From the NCBI GenBank assembly GCA_964587125.1, contig CAZPKC010000015.1, forward strand, positions 1 through 44,366: 44,366 nt of DNA. Reading direction: 5' to 3'. The notes below the pieces were generated by a model. It saw nothing but the letters and a program-made list of their open reading frames with translations, was not told the origin of the DNA and searched no databases. Below are positions 21,542 to 31,512 of this stretch, one piece after another; within the stretch, counting starts at the first letter, position 1; each line of letters begins with the position of its first letter. Position numbers and translations under genes: made by a program. This stretch comes from CAIXLI01 sp964587125 (lineage in GTDB: Bacteria > Pseudomonadota > Alphaproteobacteria > UBA9219).

Positions 21542-24500
21542 GTGAATTTTACCCGTTTACGCCTTCATGGGTTCAAATCTTTCGTCGATCCGGCCGATCT
21601 TCATATCGGTGAGGGCATGACGGGCATTGTCGGCCCCAATGGTTGCGGCAAGTCGAACCTCGTCGAAGCGTTGCGCTGGGTCATGGGCGAAAATTCCGCC
21701 AAGAACCTGCGCGGCGGAGAAATGGATGACGTTATTTTCAACGGCACGGCTATGCGTCCGTCGCGAAACGTAGCTGAAGTCACGCTGGAACTGGATAACG
21801 CCAATCACAGCGCCTCCGCCGAATTCAATAACGAGGAGAGCCTCCACGTCACGCGTCAGATCGAACGCGGCAACGGCTCGGATTACAAGGTCAATGGAAA
21901 ACCCGTGCGACGCCGCGACGTGCAGCTTTTGTTCGCCGACCAATCGACGGGTTCGCATTCGACCAATATCGTCGGACAAGGGCAAATCGACGCATTGATC
22001 CGCGCCAAGCCGCAAGATCGGCGCCAGATTTTGGAGGAAGCCGCCGGAACTTCCGGCCTGCAAGCGCGCCGGCATGAGGCGGAACTCAAGCTCAGGGGCG
22101 CGGAGACGAATCTGACCCGCGTCGACGACGTTCTGCAAAGCTACGACACGCAGCTACGCAGCCTCAAGACGCAGGTGCGCCAGGCCTCCCGTTACAGAAA
22201 TCTTGCCGATCATATACGCCGCGCCGAAGCCGGTTTGCTGCATCTGCGCTGGATGGAAGCCGGACAAAATGACGTTGCCGCCACGTCGGCTTTGCAGGCT
22301 GCCGAAGCCCGCGTCGCCGAATTGCTGGCGATCGTAACGCAAGGCAACGCGGCGCGCGCGAACATCGCTTCCGAATTGCCCGAGATGCGCCAGGCGGAAG
22401 CGGTTGCCGCGGCAATCGTGCAGAAACTGACTCTTTCCCGCGAACAAATTGACGCCGAACAGAAGCGCATCGCCCTTGAAACGCAGGAACAGGAGCAACG
22501 TCTCGAAGAAACCAAGAACGACAGCAATCGCGAACAGGCGCGGCTGAAAGACGGCGAAGCGTCAATTTCCCAACTACGGGCGGAATCCGCGCAGTTAGCG
22601 GCGGCGCAGACGGCCTTCGACGCCGAACTTCCCCGTGCCGCCGAAGCTTTGGCTTCCATCACGCGCGAGGTCGAGGAGATGGACGCCGCGCTCACAAGCA
22701 TGATGCAAGAAACGGCCACGGCCGAAGCTCATAAAAACGCGCTGGAGAAAGAGACGCTTTCTCTTGCGGCGCGTCACGCGCAGCTCGTGGGGCGTCGGGG
22801 AGAACTGGACGCGCAACGTGAATCCCTTGCTGCAGAAGCCGCCATGCATCACGATCTCGCAGAAGCATCGGCTTCGGTTGAGGCAGCCGAAGCCGAATGG
22901 ACCAAACGGCAGAGCGAGGCCCGTACGGCAGAAGAATTTTATCGCGAAGCCGAGCTTTTGCAGATTCAGGCCAGAGACCTCGCGCAAAATACGGAAAGAG
23001 AAGCGACCAAACTCCGCGCCGAGAACGACGCCTTGGCGTCGTTGTTGCAAACGCATGACTCCGGCGACGAACAGGTCATCGACCTAATAACCGTAACGCC
23101 CGGGCTTGAAAACGCAATGGCCGTCGCCGTGGGCGAAGCGTTGACCGCAGCACTTGACCCCAAAGCGGCCAAGCATTGGCGCGAGTTGGAACCTTTGGCC
23201 GATGCGCCCGCGTTGCCGCAAGGCGTTATTTCGCTGGCGCAATTTGTCAAGGCGCCGCAAGCTCTTGCCCGCTGTCTTTCGCAAATCGGTTTAGTGGAAA
23301 ACGCCGGCATTGGCGAAGCCGCTGTGCGCGATCTACGCCCCGGCCAAATTCTTGTCAGCCGCGACGGATGGGCTTGGCGTTGGGACGGTTTTACCCTGAC
23401 TCCCGAAGCGAAAACGGCGACCGCCTTGCGCCTTCAGCAGCGCAATCGCGTTGCGGCCTTGCAAGTTCTCATCGAAAAGGCTTCGGATGACGCGCAAAGG
23501 GCGCAAGGCACGCTTGCCGAATCTACCGCTTTTCTCGGGCAACGCCAAGACGAAGACAGGCGCGCGCGCGAGGCTTTAAAAGAGGCGTTTGACGCTTTGG
23601 ATGACGCGCGGCAAGCCTATGCGCGCCAGGAAAAAGAGGCCGCCGCCGCCGCCACAAAACTCGCCGCCGTGGACGACGCGCTACGGCAAACAAACGCCGA
23701 TATCGGCCTTCTTCAAGTTCGCGCGGGAGAAATCGACGGCGAACGAAAGGCCCTGCCCGACTTGGAGGCTGCGCGGGCCGATCTTGAAGCGCGCCGCGTC
23801 AAGCTCGCGGAACAACGCGTCCAACAGGCTTCTTGCCAAAGCGAGTGCGATCGTTTGACGCGCGAACGCGATCTTAGCCTGTCCCGCGCCGAGACGGTCG
23901 CGGATGAGATCGAGGCGTGGCAATCGCGTCTGTCAAACGCGGTTCAACAAATCGAGGCTTTGTCCTCTCGCGCTATAGAAATTGAAGGACGTCTGCAAGA
24001 CCTGCGCATGCGCCCTGCGGAACTGGAGGCCGCTCGCGCAAGCTTGCTGACGTCCCTTTCCGAAGCCGAGGCCAAACGCAAAGCCGCCGCCGATCTTCTG
24101 ATCTCGACCGAGCAAAAACTGAACGGCGTGGAACAACAACTAAAACGCGACGAAAGCGCGTTGACCGAAGCGCGCGAAACGCGCGTGCGCGCCGAAGGAG
24201 CCATTCAGGCCGCAGCGGAGCATTTCAATATATTGCGCGAACGCATGACGGAAAAGCTGGGCTGCGGCCCCGAAGAGTTGCCCGCGATCGCCGGTTTTTC
24301 GGATGATGCGGCTTTGCCCAATGCTTCGGATTTGGAGAGCACGCTGGCCCGTTATATCCGCGAGCGCGACAACATGGGGCCGGTTAATTTGCGCGCCGAA
24401 GTGGAAAGTCAGGCGATGCAGAACCAGATCGACACCTTGCAAAAGGAAAAGAACGATCTGACAGCCGCGATCGCCAAATTGCGCCAAGGCATTTCTCAAC

Positions 24501-25036
24501 TGAACGCCGAAGCCCGTGACCGTTTGCAAAGCGCGTTTACGCTCGTCAACGAGCATTTCCAAACGTTGTTCAAAGGCCTGTTCAACGGAGGCCGCGCTTA
24601 TCTGGAACTTATCGACAGCGAAGACCCGATGAACGCCGGACTTGAAATCTTCGCAAGCCCCCCGGGCAAAAAGATGCAGGCCCTGTCGCTTTTATCGGGC
24701 GGCGAACGCACATTGACGGCGCTTGCCTTGCTTTTCGCCGTGTTCAAGACGCATCCTTCGCCGATTTGCGTGCTTGACGAGGCCGAGGCCGCGCTCGATG
24801 AAAGCAACATCGACCGCTTCTGCGCGCTTGTCGAACGCATATCGAAGGAAACGGACTCGCGCTTTCTCATCATCACTCATCAACGCGTGACGATGGCGCG
24901 CATGGATCGCTTGTTCGGCGTGACGATGGGCGAAAAAGGCGTGTCGCAGCTTGTGTCGGTCGATCTGGAAGCCGCCATCGCCATTCGCGACAGCAGCAAC
25001 GCCGAGAAAGCATTGCGGGACGTGCGGGCGGCGTAA
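21542..25036 (+). CDS. smc: Chromosome segregation protein SMC
   Basis: Large ATPase that organises and helps segregate the chromosome, with ScpA and ScpB (not in the window). In 1164 residues: Walker A GPNGCGKSN (31-39), a long coiled coil with a central hinge region (about 500-640), a returning coil, signature LLSGGERTLTALALLF, and Walker B CVLDEAEAALDESN. Length is normal for bacterial SMC. It starts with GTG, with AGAGGT 8 bases upstream. The two-base gap to the convergent gene leaves no room for a terminator between them. Confidence 0.97.
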   Translation: MNFTRLRLHGFKSFVDPADLHIGEGMTGIVGPNGCGKSNLVEALRWVMGENSAKNLRGGEMDDVIFNGTAMRPSRNVAEVTLELDNANHSASAEFNNEESLHVTRQIERGNGSDYKVNGKPVRRRDVQLLFADQSTGSHSTNIVGQGQIDALIRAKPQDRRQILEEAAGTSGLQARRHEAELKLRGAETNLTRVDDVLQSYDTQLRSLKTQVRQASRYRNLADHIRRAEAGLLHLRWMEAGQNDVAATSALQAAEARVAELLAIVTQGNAARANIASELPEMRQAEAVAAAIVQKLTLSREQIDAEQKRIALETQEQEQRLEETKNDSNREQARLKDGEASISQLRAESAQLAAAQTAFDAELPRAAEALASITREVEEMDAALTSMMQETATAEAHKNALEKETLSLAARHAQLVGRRGELDAQRESLAAEAAMHHDLAEASASVEAAEAEWTKRQSEARTAEEFYREAELLQIQARDLAQNTEREATKLRAENDALASLLQTHDSGDEQVIDLITVTPGLENAMAVAVGEALTAALDPKAAKHWRELEPLADAPALPQGVISLAQFVKAPQALARCLSQIGLVENAGIGEAAVRDLRPGQILVSRDGWAWRWDGFTLTPEAKTATALRLQQRNRVAALQVLIEKASDDAQRAQGTLAESTAFLGQRQDEDRRAREALKEAFDALDDARQAYARQEKEAAAAATKLAAVDDALRQTNADIGLLQVRAGEIDGERKALPDLEAARADLEARRVKLAEQRVQQASCQSECDRLTRERDLSLSRAETVADEIEAWQSRLSNAVQQIEALSSRAIEIEGRLQDLRMRPAELEAARASLLTSLSEAEAKRKAAADLLISTEQKLNGVEQQLKRDESALTEARETRVRAEGAIQAAAEHFNILRERMTEKLGCGPEELPAIAGFSDDAALPNASDLESTLARYIRERDNMGPVNLRAEVESQAMQNQIDTLQKEKNDLTAAIAKLRQGISQLNAEARDRLQSAFTLVNEHFQTLFKGLFNGGRAYLELIDSEDPMNAGLEIFASPPGKKMQALSLLSGGERTLTALALLFAVFKTHPSPICVLDEAEAALDESNIDRFCALVERISKETDSRFLIITHQRVTMARMDRLFGVTMGEKGVSQLVSVDLEAAIAIRDSSNAEKALRDVRAA

Positions 25037-25038
25037 AT

Positions 25039-25848
25039 TCAGATATAAGGATTAAAATTGCTTCTCTCGCCGACAGGCTTCGGAGAACTTGCGGCGACGG
25101 CGCTATGAATGTCCGCCCAACTTATCGACTCAAATCTTTGGACGCCCTGTGGCCGCAAATGCTCCTCAAGCTCAGGAACCATTTTCGCGGCATTAAAGCC
25201 AAGTTTTTCCGCTTGCAACAGGTATTCTTCTTTGTTGTCGAAAACGACGATGTCTTTTGCCTGAAGAGGCGGTTTTCCGGCAGCCTTAAGTTTGGCGTCC
25301 AGAAGTTTTAATCCAAAGGAATAAGCCTCTTTATCCTTCTTTTGGTCAAAGACGACATCTTCCAACTTGAAAGAAATGCCGGTTTCCGATTTGATAAATG
25401 TAAACTGTTCTTCCGCAAGAGGCGGTTTCGCATGCGTCACGAAAACGTACGGTATGCCGAGAGCATCAGCCGCCTCGATAGCCTTGCGCATTCCCGCCGG
25501 AATTTTTGCCATCGTTTTGATTTTATCTTTATAGATTTCATCAATGACCTGCTGGCATTCCGCCCATAAAGGATATTCTTCTTTAAACGGAGCGTAATGA
25601 TCGTGCAAATAGTCGAAAATCCCTTTATCTCCGATCCCGATGAATTTTTTCCGCCATAATTTTCGGAAATCGGATTCATTCGAAATAATTTTCGTTTCGT
25701 CTGCCACCTGCAGCCATTTTTGATAATGGATTTCCTCGGTATCGATAGCTTGCCCTTCGATGCCGAAAATCATTCCGTAAACACGGTTTCGGATGCCGCG
25801 GATTGAAAGGCTGGGGCGCGTCGCGCCATTTTGAGCATTGGATGTCAT
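25039..25848 (-). CDS. HAD-superfamily protein lacking the catalytic Asp (pseudoenzyme)
   Basis: A 269-residue protein with the layout of beta-phosphoglucomutase-like HAD hydrolases. The segment MIFGIEGQAIDTEEIHYQKW (26-45) aligns with the family motif I, normally FDxDGxxxDTExxHxxAW, but the nucleophile Asp is Gly29 and the acid/base Asp is Glu31. The motif II Thr (VTHA, Thr138), a Lys in QKKDKEAY (170-175), and motif IV VFDN (Asp204) are still present. Ordinary phosphotransfer should therefore fail, and a binding or regulatory role is more likely. AAGGAG precedes the ATG by 5 bases. It is convergent with smc with a 2-base gap. The family match is from motif order, not from a search. Confidence 0.8.
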   Translation of the reverse strand: MTSNAQNGATRPSLSIRGIRNRVYGMIFGIEGQAIDTEEIHYQKWLQVADETKIISNESDFRKLWRKKFIGIGDKGIFDYLHDHYAPFKEEYPLWAECQQVIDEIYKDKIKTMAKIPAGMRKAIEAADALGIPYVFVTHAKPPLAEEQFTFIKSETGISFKLEDVVFDQKKDKEAYSFGLKLLDAKLKAAGKPPLQAKDIVVFDNKEEYLLQAEKLGFNAAKMVPELEEHLRPQGVQRFESISWADIHSAVAASSPKPVGERSNFNPYI

Positions 25849-26046
25849 AACCTCTCCTTTTAAAAGCCGGACATTTTAACATCCGCATTTACTTTCATAA
25901 AGAAGTAAACGCCGAAAAGAAAATGCGCGGGGACATTAACCTTGATAGTTCCGGTGGCAACTATCTAAAAAGAAGGGCTGACGCATAAAATTTATCGTTT
26001 TTCCCTACAGTTACAGATCATGAAAGTAAATCCGTGAAATTTGGCC

Positions 26047-26076
26047 TTGGTTTGACCCTGACTTTTTTTGTATAAT
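26047..26076 (+). promoter_or_regulatory. Candidate promoter of the 147-aa gene
   Basis: TTGGTT (26047-26052), an 18-base spacer and a perfect TATAAT (26071-26076), about 54 bases before the ATG at 26130. The remaining bases from 25849 to 26046 show no gene. Confidence 0.45.
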
Positions 26077-26129
26077 CGCCGCGTTTGCAGGCAAAGCATA
26101 GTTAGGGACAAAAGGCGCAGAGTGTTAAA

Positions 26130-26573
26130 ATGAAAGAACCTCTCAAAGTCACAGTCGAGTACGGCGCGTTTCGCCGCGAGATTCCGGCGGATTTCGAGCG
26201 GAGCTTCGTCTCTCGTTTGAGAGAAAAAGGCGTGACGGGTTCCGTCGCCCTTATTGTCAATAGTCCCGATGATATTTCGGTTTCCACGGTCTTGCGGCTT
26301 GCGAACATGCAGGCTGGCGCAATCAAGCCAAGCGCATCTAAATTTATTGCCGGAGCATTCCATCTTGGCGCAAACGGCGCTACGAAGACTTGTTTTCCGT
26401 GGAATTCCGGCAGCGGCGAACTTGCCGTTGTGGCAACCGTTCCCGTATCCGCTTCGATGCCCAAGGACCCAGAAACGCGCAAAGTTGAAGAAATTATTTT
26501 AAGTTGCGTGAGAGCCGCTATGCGGCAACGCGGGGCCATTTCTTCCAGGTACAAGCATACGTGCACAGCGTAA
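26130..26573 (+). CDS. Small protein of unknown function (147 aa)
   Basis: I do not recognise this protein. It is soluble-looking, with mixed helix and strand, no signal peptide, and a Lys/Arg-rich C terminus (RAAMRQRGAISSRYKH). Two Cys near residues 88 and 130 carry no evident motif. It has its own perfect-TATAAT promoter and ends 13 bases before the convergent uup stop. Base composition and codon choice match the neighbours, which supports its being a real gene. The ribosome site is weak. Confidence 0.6.
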   Translation: MKEPLKVTVEYGAFRREIPADFERSFVSRLREKGVTGSVALIVNSPDDISVSTVLRLANMQAGAIKPSASKFIAGAFHLGANGATKTCFPWNSGSGELAVVATVPVSASMPKDPETRKVEEIILSCVRAAMRQRGAISSRYKHTCTA

Positions 26574-26585
26574 GCGCAGCGTCGC

Positions 26586-28424
26586 TTATTCCTCCAGCGC
26601 CGCCCTTAATTCCTCCAGTTCCAGCCACCTGTCTTCCGCAACGCGCAAGGCCGCTTTTGCATGCGCCAGATCGCGCGTGAGTTTGTCGAAAAGCGCGGCG
26701 TCGCGCGTATAGAGTTCGTGGTCGGCAAGCTGATTTTCGGTAAAGGCGATTTCTTTTTCGAGCGCGACGATTTTTTCGGGCAAATTCTTCAGTTCGTATT
26801 CTTGGATATAGGTGAGCTTGGATTTTGCTTTTGCCGAAGATGGAGCGGATTGTTCCCGTTTTTCCGATTTAGCTTTGGGTTTTTCTTCCGGCTTGTCCTT
26901 GCCTTTGCGCTTGGCGAGATAATCCTGATAACCGCCGATGACGGCGTCGATTTTCCCGTCGCCCTCGAACGCAAGGACTTTGGTCACCGTCTGGTCGAGA
27001 AAATCGCGGTCGTGGCTGACGACAAGCAGCGTGCCTTTATACTTCGCCAGCATGTCTTCGAGCATATCGAGCGTGTCCATATCGAGATCGTTCGTCGGCT
27101 CGTCGAGAATCAAAAAGCTTTGCGGATTGGCCATAATCTTCGCGAGCATCAGCCTGTTTTTCTGCCCGCCCGACAAAACGCTGACAGGATGTTGAATCAT
27201 TTTCGGGTCGAACAAGAAGTCTTTGAGATAACCGCAGACATGCCGCGTTTTGCCCATCACGTCGATATAGTCGCTTCCATTCGGGCACAGAACGCGGTGC
27301 AGCGAATGATGCGGGATCAAATCCTTGCGCTTCTGGTCGAAATACGAGAACGCCAAATCGTGCGCCAGTTTGACTTTTCCCGCATCGGGCTTGATCTCGC
27401 CCACGAGCATGCGTAAAAAGCTGGTTTTGCCGGAGCCGTTTTTGCCGATAATGCCGATGCGGTCGCCGCGCAGAATGCGCAAATTGAATTTCGACAGGAT
27501 GATTTTCTCTCGCCCGTCTTCCTTGAAAGACAGATACGCGTTGAAAAATTCTGCGGCAATGCGCGAGGTGGCTTCGGCGATCTCGCCCGGCGTATACTCG
27601 ATCTTCGCCAACATGCGGTTGAGCGCGTTTTTGTCGTGCCGCAGCTTTTCGCGTTCGGCCTTCATCAGTTCGACGCGCCGGACATTGCGCTTGCGCCGCG
27701 CCTTCACGCCCCTGCTCGCCCATTCGACCTCATATTCAAGGACTTTCTCGCGGTTGTGAAGTTCGCGTTCTTCCTGTTCCAGAAGCATCGTCGCCCATTC
27801 GTCGAAGAACGAGAACCCGCGCGGGCAGACGCGCAATTTTCCGCGATCGAGCCAGAAAACTTCTTCCGACACGTTGCCCAAAAATGCCTTGTCGTGGCTG
27901 ACGCAGACAACCGCGCCGCGATAGGATTTCAGATAGCCTTCGAGCCATTCGATGATGTCGAGATCAAGATGGTTCGTAGGCTCGTCGAGAAGCAAAATAT
28001 CCGGCTCTTCGACCAAGGCGCGCGCCAACGCCGCGCGGCGCAACTGGCCGCCGGACAAATTCGTCATTTTATCGTCGAGATGAAGTTCGAGCGGCTCGAC
28101 GACGCGCTCGATTTTATAGTCGTGGCTGCCGTCCTGATTGTTGAGCGCGGCAAAGATAAATTCGCGCACGCTTTGACCCGCCGCGGGCACGATTTCCTGC
28201 TGGAGATAGCCCGTGGTCGAGCCTTGCAGTTGCCAGCGCGTGCCTTCGTCAAGTTCGCGCGCGCCCGTGACGATGTTCATCAACGTGGTTTTGCCCGCGC
28301 CGTTCTTGCCGATAAGGCAGATTTTTTCGCCTTCGCGGATATTGAAGGACAGACCCTCAAACAGCGTCTTGTCGCCGAAGCGGATGACTCCGTCCTGAAC
28401 CGTCAAAAGAAGCGTGGAGGGCAC
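26586..28424 (-). CDS. uup: ABC-F ATPase, Uup-type
   Basis: Cytosolic ABC-F protein of 612 residues with two ATPase domains and no membrane part. Domain 1: GKNGAGKTT, LSGGQLRR, LLLDEPTNHLD. Domain 2: GKNGSGKTS, LSGGQKNR, LILDEPTNDLD. An inter-domain linker lies at about 240-300, and a Lys-rich segment (RKGKDKPEEKPKAKSEKRE) leads to a C-terminal coiled coil of about 80 residues, as in Uup. ABC-F proteins act on the ribosome or, for Uup, on branched DNA and translation quality. Start is GTG with a weak ribosome site. It lies 12 bases after the rne stop, so the two are probably co-transcribed. Confidence 0.9.
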   Translation of the reverse strand: MPSTLLLTVQDGVIRFGDKTLFEGLSFNIREGEKICLIGKNGAGKTTLMNIVTGARELDEGTRWQLQGSTTGYLQQEIVPAAGQSVREFIFAALNNQDGSHDYKIERVVEPLELHLDDKMTNLSGGQLRRAALARALVEEPDILLLDEPTNHLDLDIIEWLEGYLKSYRGAVVCVSHDKAFLGNVSEEVFWLDRGKLRVCPRGFSFFDEWATMLLEQEERELHNREKVLEYEVEWASRGVKARRKRNVRRVELMKAEREKLRHDKNALNRMLAKIEYTPGEIAEATSRIAAEFFNAYLSFKEDGREKIILSKFNLRILRGDRIGIIGKNGSGKTSFLRMLVGEIKPDAGKVKLAHDLAFSYFDQKRKDLIPHHSLHRVLCPNGSDYIDVMGKTRHVCGYLKDFLFDPKMIQHPVSVLSGGQKNRLMLAKIMANPQSFLILDEPTNDLDMDTLDMLEDMLAKYKGTLLVVSHDRDFLDQTVTKVLAFEGDGKIDAVIGGYQDYLAKRKGKDKPEEKPKAKSEKREQSAPSSAKAKSKLTYIQEYELKNLPEKIVALEKEIAFTENQLADHELYTRDAALFDKLTRDLAHAKAALRVAEDRWLELEELRAALEE

Positions 28425-28436
28425 GGTATTCGCCGA

Positions 28437-31082
28437 TTACTGGCCGGTCAGCTTTCGCCACCAGCCGCCCTTGGGCTTATCCGTTTGCGGATTGGTGATT
28501 TCGTAAGGCGAAGGCGGGGGCGCGAATTTGACGGGCTTGTTCGGCTGGGCTGGCGTCATTTGGGCCGGAATTTGCGATGCAGAAACCGGACTGCGCGGAT
28601 CGCGCGGCGTCGTGTCGAGTTCGTGGACGCTTGTGGGAATAACGGGCGGAGCATAAGAAACATGTTGCGGTTCGGGTGCGACATAATTCGGACGCGCTTC
28701 CACGGGATTGTTGGAACGGAATTCGCCGCGTTCTCCTCCGCGACCCTCTTCCCGTCCGCCACGGCGGCCACGGCCTCCGCGACGACCGCGACGGCGACCG
28801 GGTTGACGAGGGCCTTCTTGACGCTCCGGAGCGCCGGAAAAATTGTTTTCCTGAACAAAATCGGTCGCGGCGGTGTTTCCTATATTGTCATCGGGCAAAG
28901 TATCGGAAGGAACGACGTTGCCGTTGGGTTCGTAGCGCGGCGGCTGTTGATCCGCGACAGGCGAGGTGTAAGGCGCGCGATTGCGGTCGCGGCCTCGACC
29001 AAAACGTCCTCTCCGGCGGCTGCTGCGTTCGTTCTCAGCGCGGGGTTCGCGTTGTTGAGGTTCAAAATTTTCGGCCACGCGAGGCTCGTCGCCGACGACC
29101 GCTGCGGGAGCTTCGGCGAAAACCTGATCGCTATCGACGGCGGGGGCGCGGGTGTGGGCTTCGCCGCTTCCGGCCTTCGCGCGTTCAAGACGGCAATCGG
29201 GCGGAATAAGCGTATCGTCGCTGTGAAGAAGAACCTGCAGATTATAGCGGGTCTCGATGTCGTGAAGCGCGCCGCGCTTCTGGTTAAGGATATATAGAGC
29301 GACATCGGACGGCACGTGAAGAACCATTTCTCCGCCGGGTTGGCGAAGCGCTTCTTCCTCGATCTGGCGCAGGATGGAAATGGCGGAAGAATCCACCGAG
29401 CGGATCATGCCTATCCCGCCGCACTTCGGGCATCTTTCAAAATTGATTTCCGTCAAACTCGGGTGCAAACGCTGGCGCGAAAGCTCCATAAGCCCGAAGG
29501 CGGACAGGCGGCCGATTTGCAGGCGCGCACGGTCGGATTTCATCGCCTCTTTCATGCGGCGTTCGACGGCGGCGTTGTTGCGCCCGTCTTCCATGTCGAT
29601 GAAGTCGATGACGACAAGCCCCGCCAGATCGCGCAAGCGCAACTGGCGCGCGATTTCGTCCGCCGCTTCGAGATTAGTTTTAAGCGCGGTGCCTTCGATG
29701 TGGCGTTCGCGCGTGGCGCGGCCCGAGTTCACGTCGATGGACACAAGCGCTTCGGTCGGGTTGATGACGATATAGCCGCCCGAACGCAACTGAACGACCG
29801 GATTGTAGAGCTGGTCGATCTGTTTCTCGACGTTATAGCGGAAGAACAAGGGAACGGAGTCTTCGTAAAGCTTAACCGCGCCTTCGGCTTCCGGCATGAT
29901 CGAGCGCATGAATTCGTGCGCCAGTTCATAGCCTTTGCTTCCCGCGACCAGAACCTCGGCGACATTGGGGGCGTACAGATCGCGGATGGAACGCTTGATG
30001 AGATTGGCTTCTTCGTAGATCAGCGTCGGCGCGGTCGAGATCAGCGTTTGCTCGCGGATGCTGTTCCACAAGCGCAAAAGATGTTCCAGATCGCGCTGGA
30101 TTTCGCCGATTTCCCGTTCCATTCCGGCGGTGCGCAGAATAACGGCCATGCCTTCCGGCGTCTCCAGCTGATCGAGGATTTCCTTCATCCGCCTGCGATC
30201 CTGATGGCTCGTGATCTTGCGGCTTACGCCGCCTCCGCGGTCGGTGTTTGGCATCAGGACGCAATAACGTCCCGCGAGCGACAGATACGTCGTCAGAGCC
30301 GCGCCTTTGTTTCCGCGCTCTTCCTTGACCACCTGAATAAGCATGATCTGGCGGCGTTTGACGACTTCCTGAATTTTGTAGCGCGGCATACGCTGGCGGC
30401 GCGGACGTTCTTCGATTTCCTCTTCCGCACCGTGGCCGCCTACGGTTTCAACAGGCGTCGGGACGAAAACGGGCTCGACAACGGCGTTGCCAAAATCTGT
30501 GATAAGGCCAAGATCGACATCGGCTGCTTCGCCAAGGCCGGAAGCTTGCTGCTCGGAAACGGGCGTTGCCGCCGCAGAAGAAGCGACGGTTTCGCCTAAA
30601 GGAGCCGCGATTGTTTCGACGGTTAGGGGCGTTGCTTCAGGCGCGGAAGATGCGTCTTGCGCTAAGGGCGCGGCGTTTTCTTCCTGAATATGGCCGTGTT
30701 CGTCGTCGTGTTCGAGGGATTCATTTTGGTAAGCGCTTATTTCCTCGGCATAGGCTTCGGGAGAAATATCGGTTTCGTCTTCGCCTTCGGCGTCCGTTTC
30801 TTCTTCAGTCTGCTCATCATGAGGACGATCAGCGACCGGGATGCGGAAATAATCGGGATGAATTTCGCTAAAGGGCAAAAAGCCGTGGCGATTACCGCCG
30901 TATTCGACAAACGCCGCCTGCAAGGACGGCTCGATGCGCACGACCTTGGCTAAATAGATATTTCCCTTGAGCTGTTTTTTGCTTGCGCTTTCGAAGTCGA
31001 AATCTTCGAGACGGCGCTCATCGACAATTGCTACACGCGTTTCTTCCGGATGCGTGGCATCCACCAACATACGCTTCGTCAT
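28437..31082 (-). CDS. rne: Ribonuclease E/G
   Basis: Main endoribonuclease for mRNA decay and for tRNA and rRNA processing. In 881 residues: an S1 domain at the N terminus interrupted at about 85-232 by an acidic, then Ala/Pro-rich insert; the DNase-I-like catalytic core with Asp450 (SIDVNSGRAT) and Asp493 (VIDFIDMEDG), spaced 43 residues as in E. coli; and the Zn-link CPKC (551-554). The last 240 residues are low in complexity and Arg/Gly-rich (GRRRGRRGGRGRRGG), expected to bind RNA and degradosome partners. GGGAG lies 7 bases before the ATG. The insert is typical of alphaproteobacterial RNase E. Confidence 0.95.
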   Translation of the reverse strand: MTKRMLVDATHPEETRVAIVDERRLEDFDFESASKKQLKGNIYLAKVVRIEPSLQAAFVEYGGNRHGFLPFSEIHPDYFRIPVADRPHDEQTEEETDAEGEDETDISPEAYAEEISAYQNESLEHDDEHGHIQEENAAPLAQDASSAPEATPLTVETIAAPLGETVASSAAATPVSEQQASGLGEAADVDLGLITDFGNAVVEPVFVPTPVETVGGHGAEEEIEERPRRQRMPRYKIQEVVKRRQIMLIQVVKEERGNKGAALTTYLSLAGRYCVLMPNTDRGGGVSRKITSHQDRRRMKEILDQLETPEGMAVILRTAGMEREIGEIQRDLEHLLRLWNSIREQTLISTAPTLIYEEANLIKRSIRDLYAPNVAEVLVAGSKGYELAHEFMRSIMPEAEGAVKLYEDSVPLFFRYNVEKQIDQLYNPVVQLRSGGYIVINPTEALVSIDVNSGRATRERHIEGTALKTNLEAADEIARQLRLRDLAGLVVIDFIDMEDGRNNAAVERRMKEAMKSDRARLQIGRLSAFGLMELSRQRLHPSLTEINFERCPKCGGIGMIRSVDSSAISILRQIEEEALRQPGGEMVLHVPSDVALYILNQKRGALHDIETRYNLQVLLHSDDTLIPPDCRLERAKAGSGEAHTRAPAVDSDQVFAEAPAAVVGDEPRVAENFEPQQREPRAENERSSRRRGRFGRGRDRNRAPYTSPVADQQPPRYEPNGNVVPSDTLPDDNIGNTAATDFVQENNFSGAPERQEGPRQPGRRRGRRGGRGRRGGREEGRGGERGEFRSNNPVEARPNYVAPEPQHVSYAPPVIPTSVHELDTTPRDPRSPVSASQIPAQMTPAQPNKPVKFAPPPSPYEITNPQTDKPKGGWWRKLTGQ

Positions 31083-31512
31083 TTTAAATCTCCCGCCGAC
31101 ACGTCGCCTTTAAAGGTGAGTACAAAACCTTTTGGCGCCAGATATCGGCAAATTGGTTGTCTAAACTACCGAAAGACCCCAAAAGCGGGTTATTCGGCTT
31201 CTTGCGCACCCCCTGCTCACCAAGAGCAAAACGGGACCGCTTTTTTAGTTTGTCCGACAGACAGGGATAAGTCTATGATTTTCCTGTCTTTCACTCCATG
31301 TGCGCGAACCATTCGCGCAAAATAGGATCGGAAAGCTGTTGCATAATAAACACAAATGGCCGGAAGAGCAACCTGCTTTTTTGGACTGTCTTTTCAGATG
31401 GTTGCCTATTACGAGGATACTTTTGCAGGGAAATTTTCTATTTCCTTATTTAGTTTCGTGTTTATAGGGTTTAATACGAGACATTAGCTAATATCTTATT
31501 TTGGGGATTAAA
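31083..31512. other. Divergent intergenic region, rne and small membrane gene
   Basis: About 430 bases with no recognised gene on either strand. It must include the rne 5' leader, which in some bacteria autoregulates RNase E, but I see no strong hairpin that would support this here. A-T-rich DNA near 31420-31500 precedes the small membrane gene and is a plausible promoter area. Confidence 0.3.

Noticed and set aside
27636..29297. 553-codon plus-strand frame, and a 427-codon frame at 29316-30599
   Set aside because: Both are antisense to uup and rne. Their products are Arg/Ala/Phe-rich with no domain, typical of the mirror frame of GC-rich genes.
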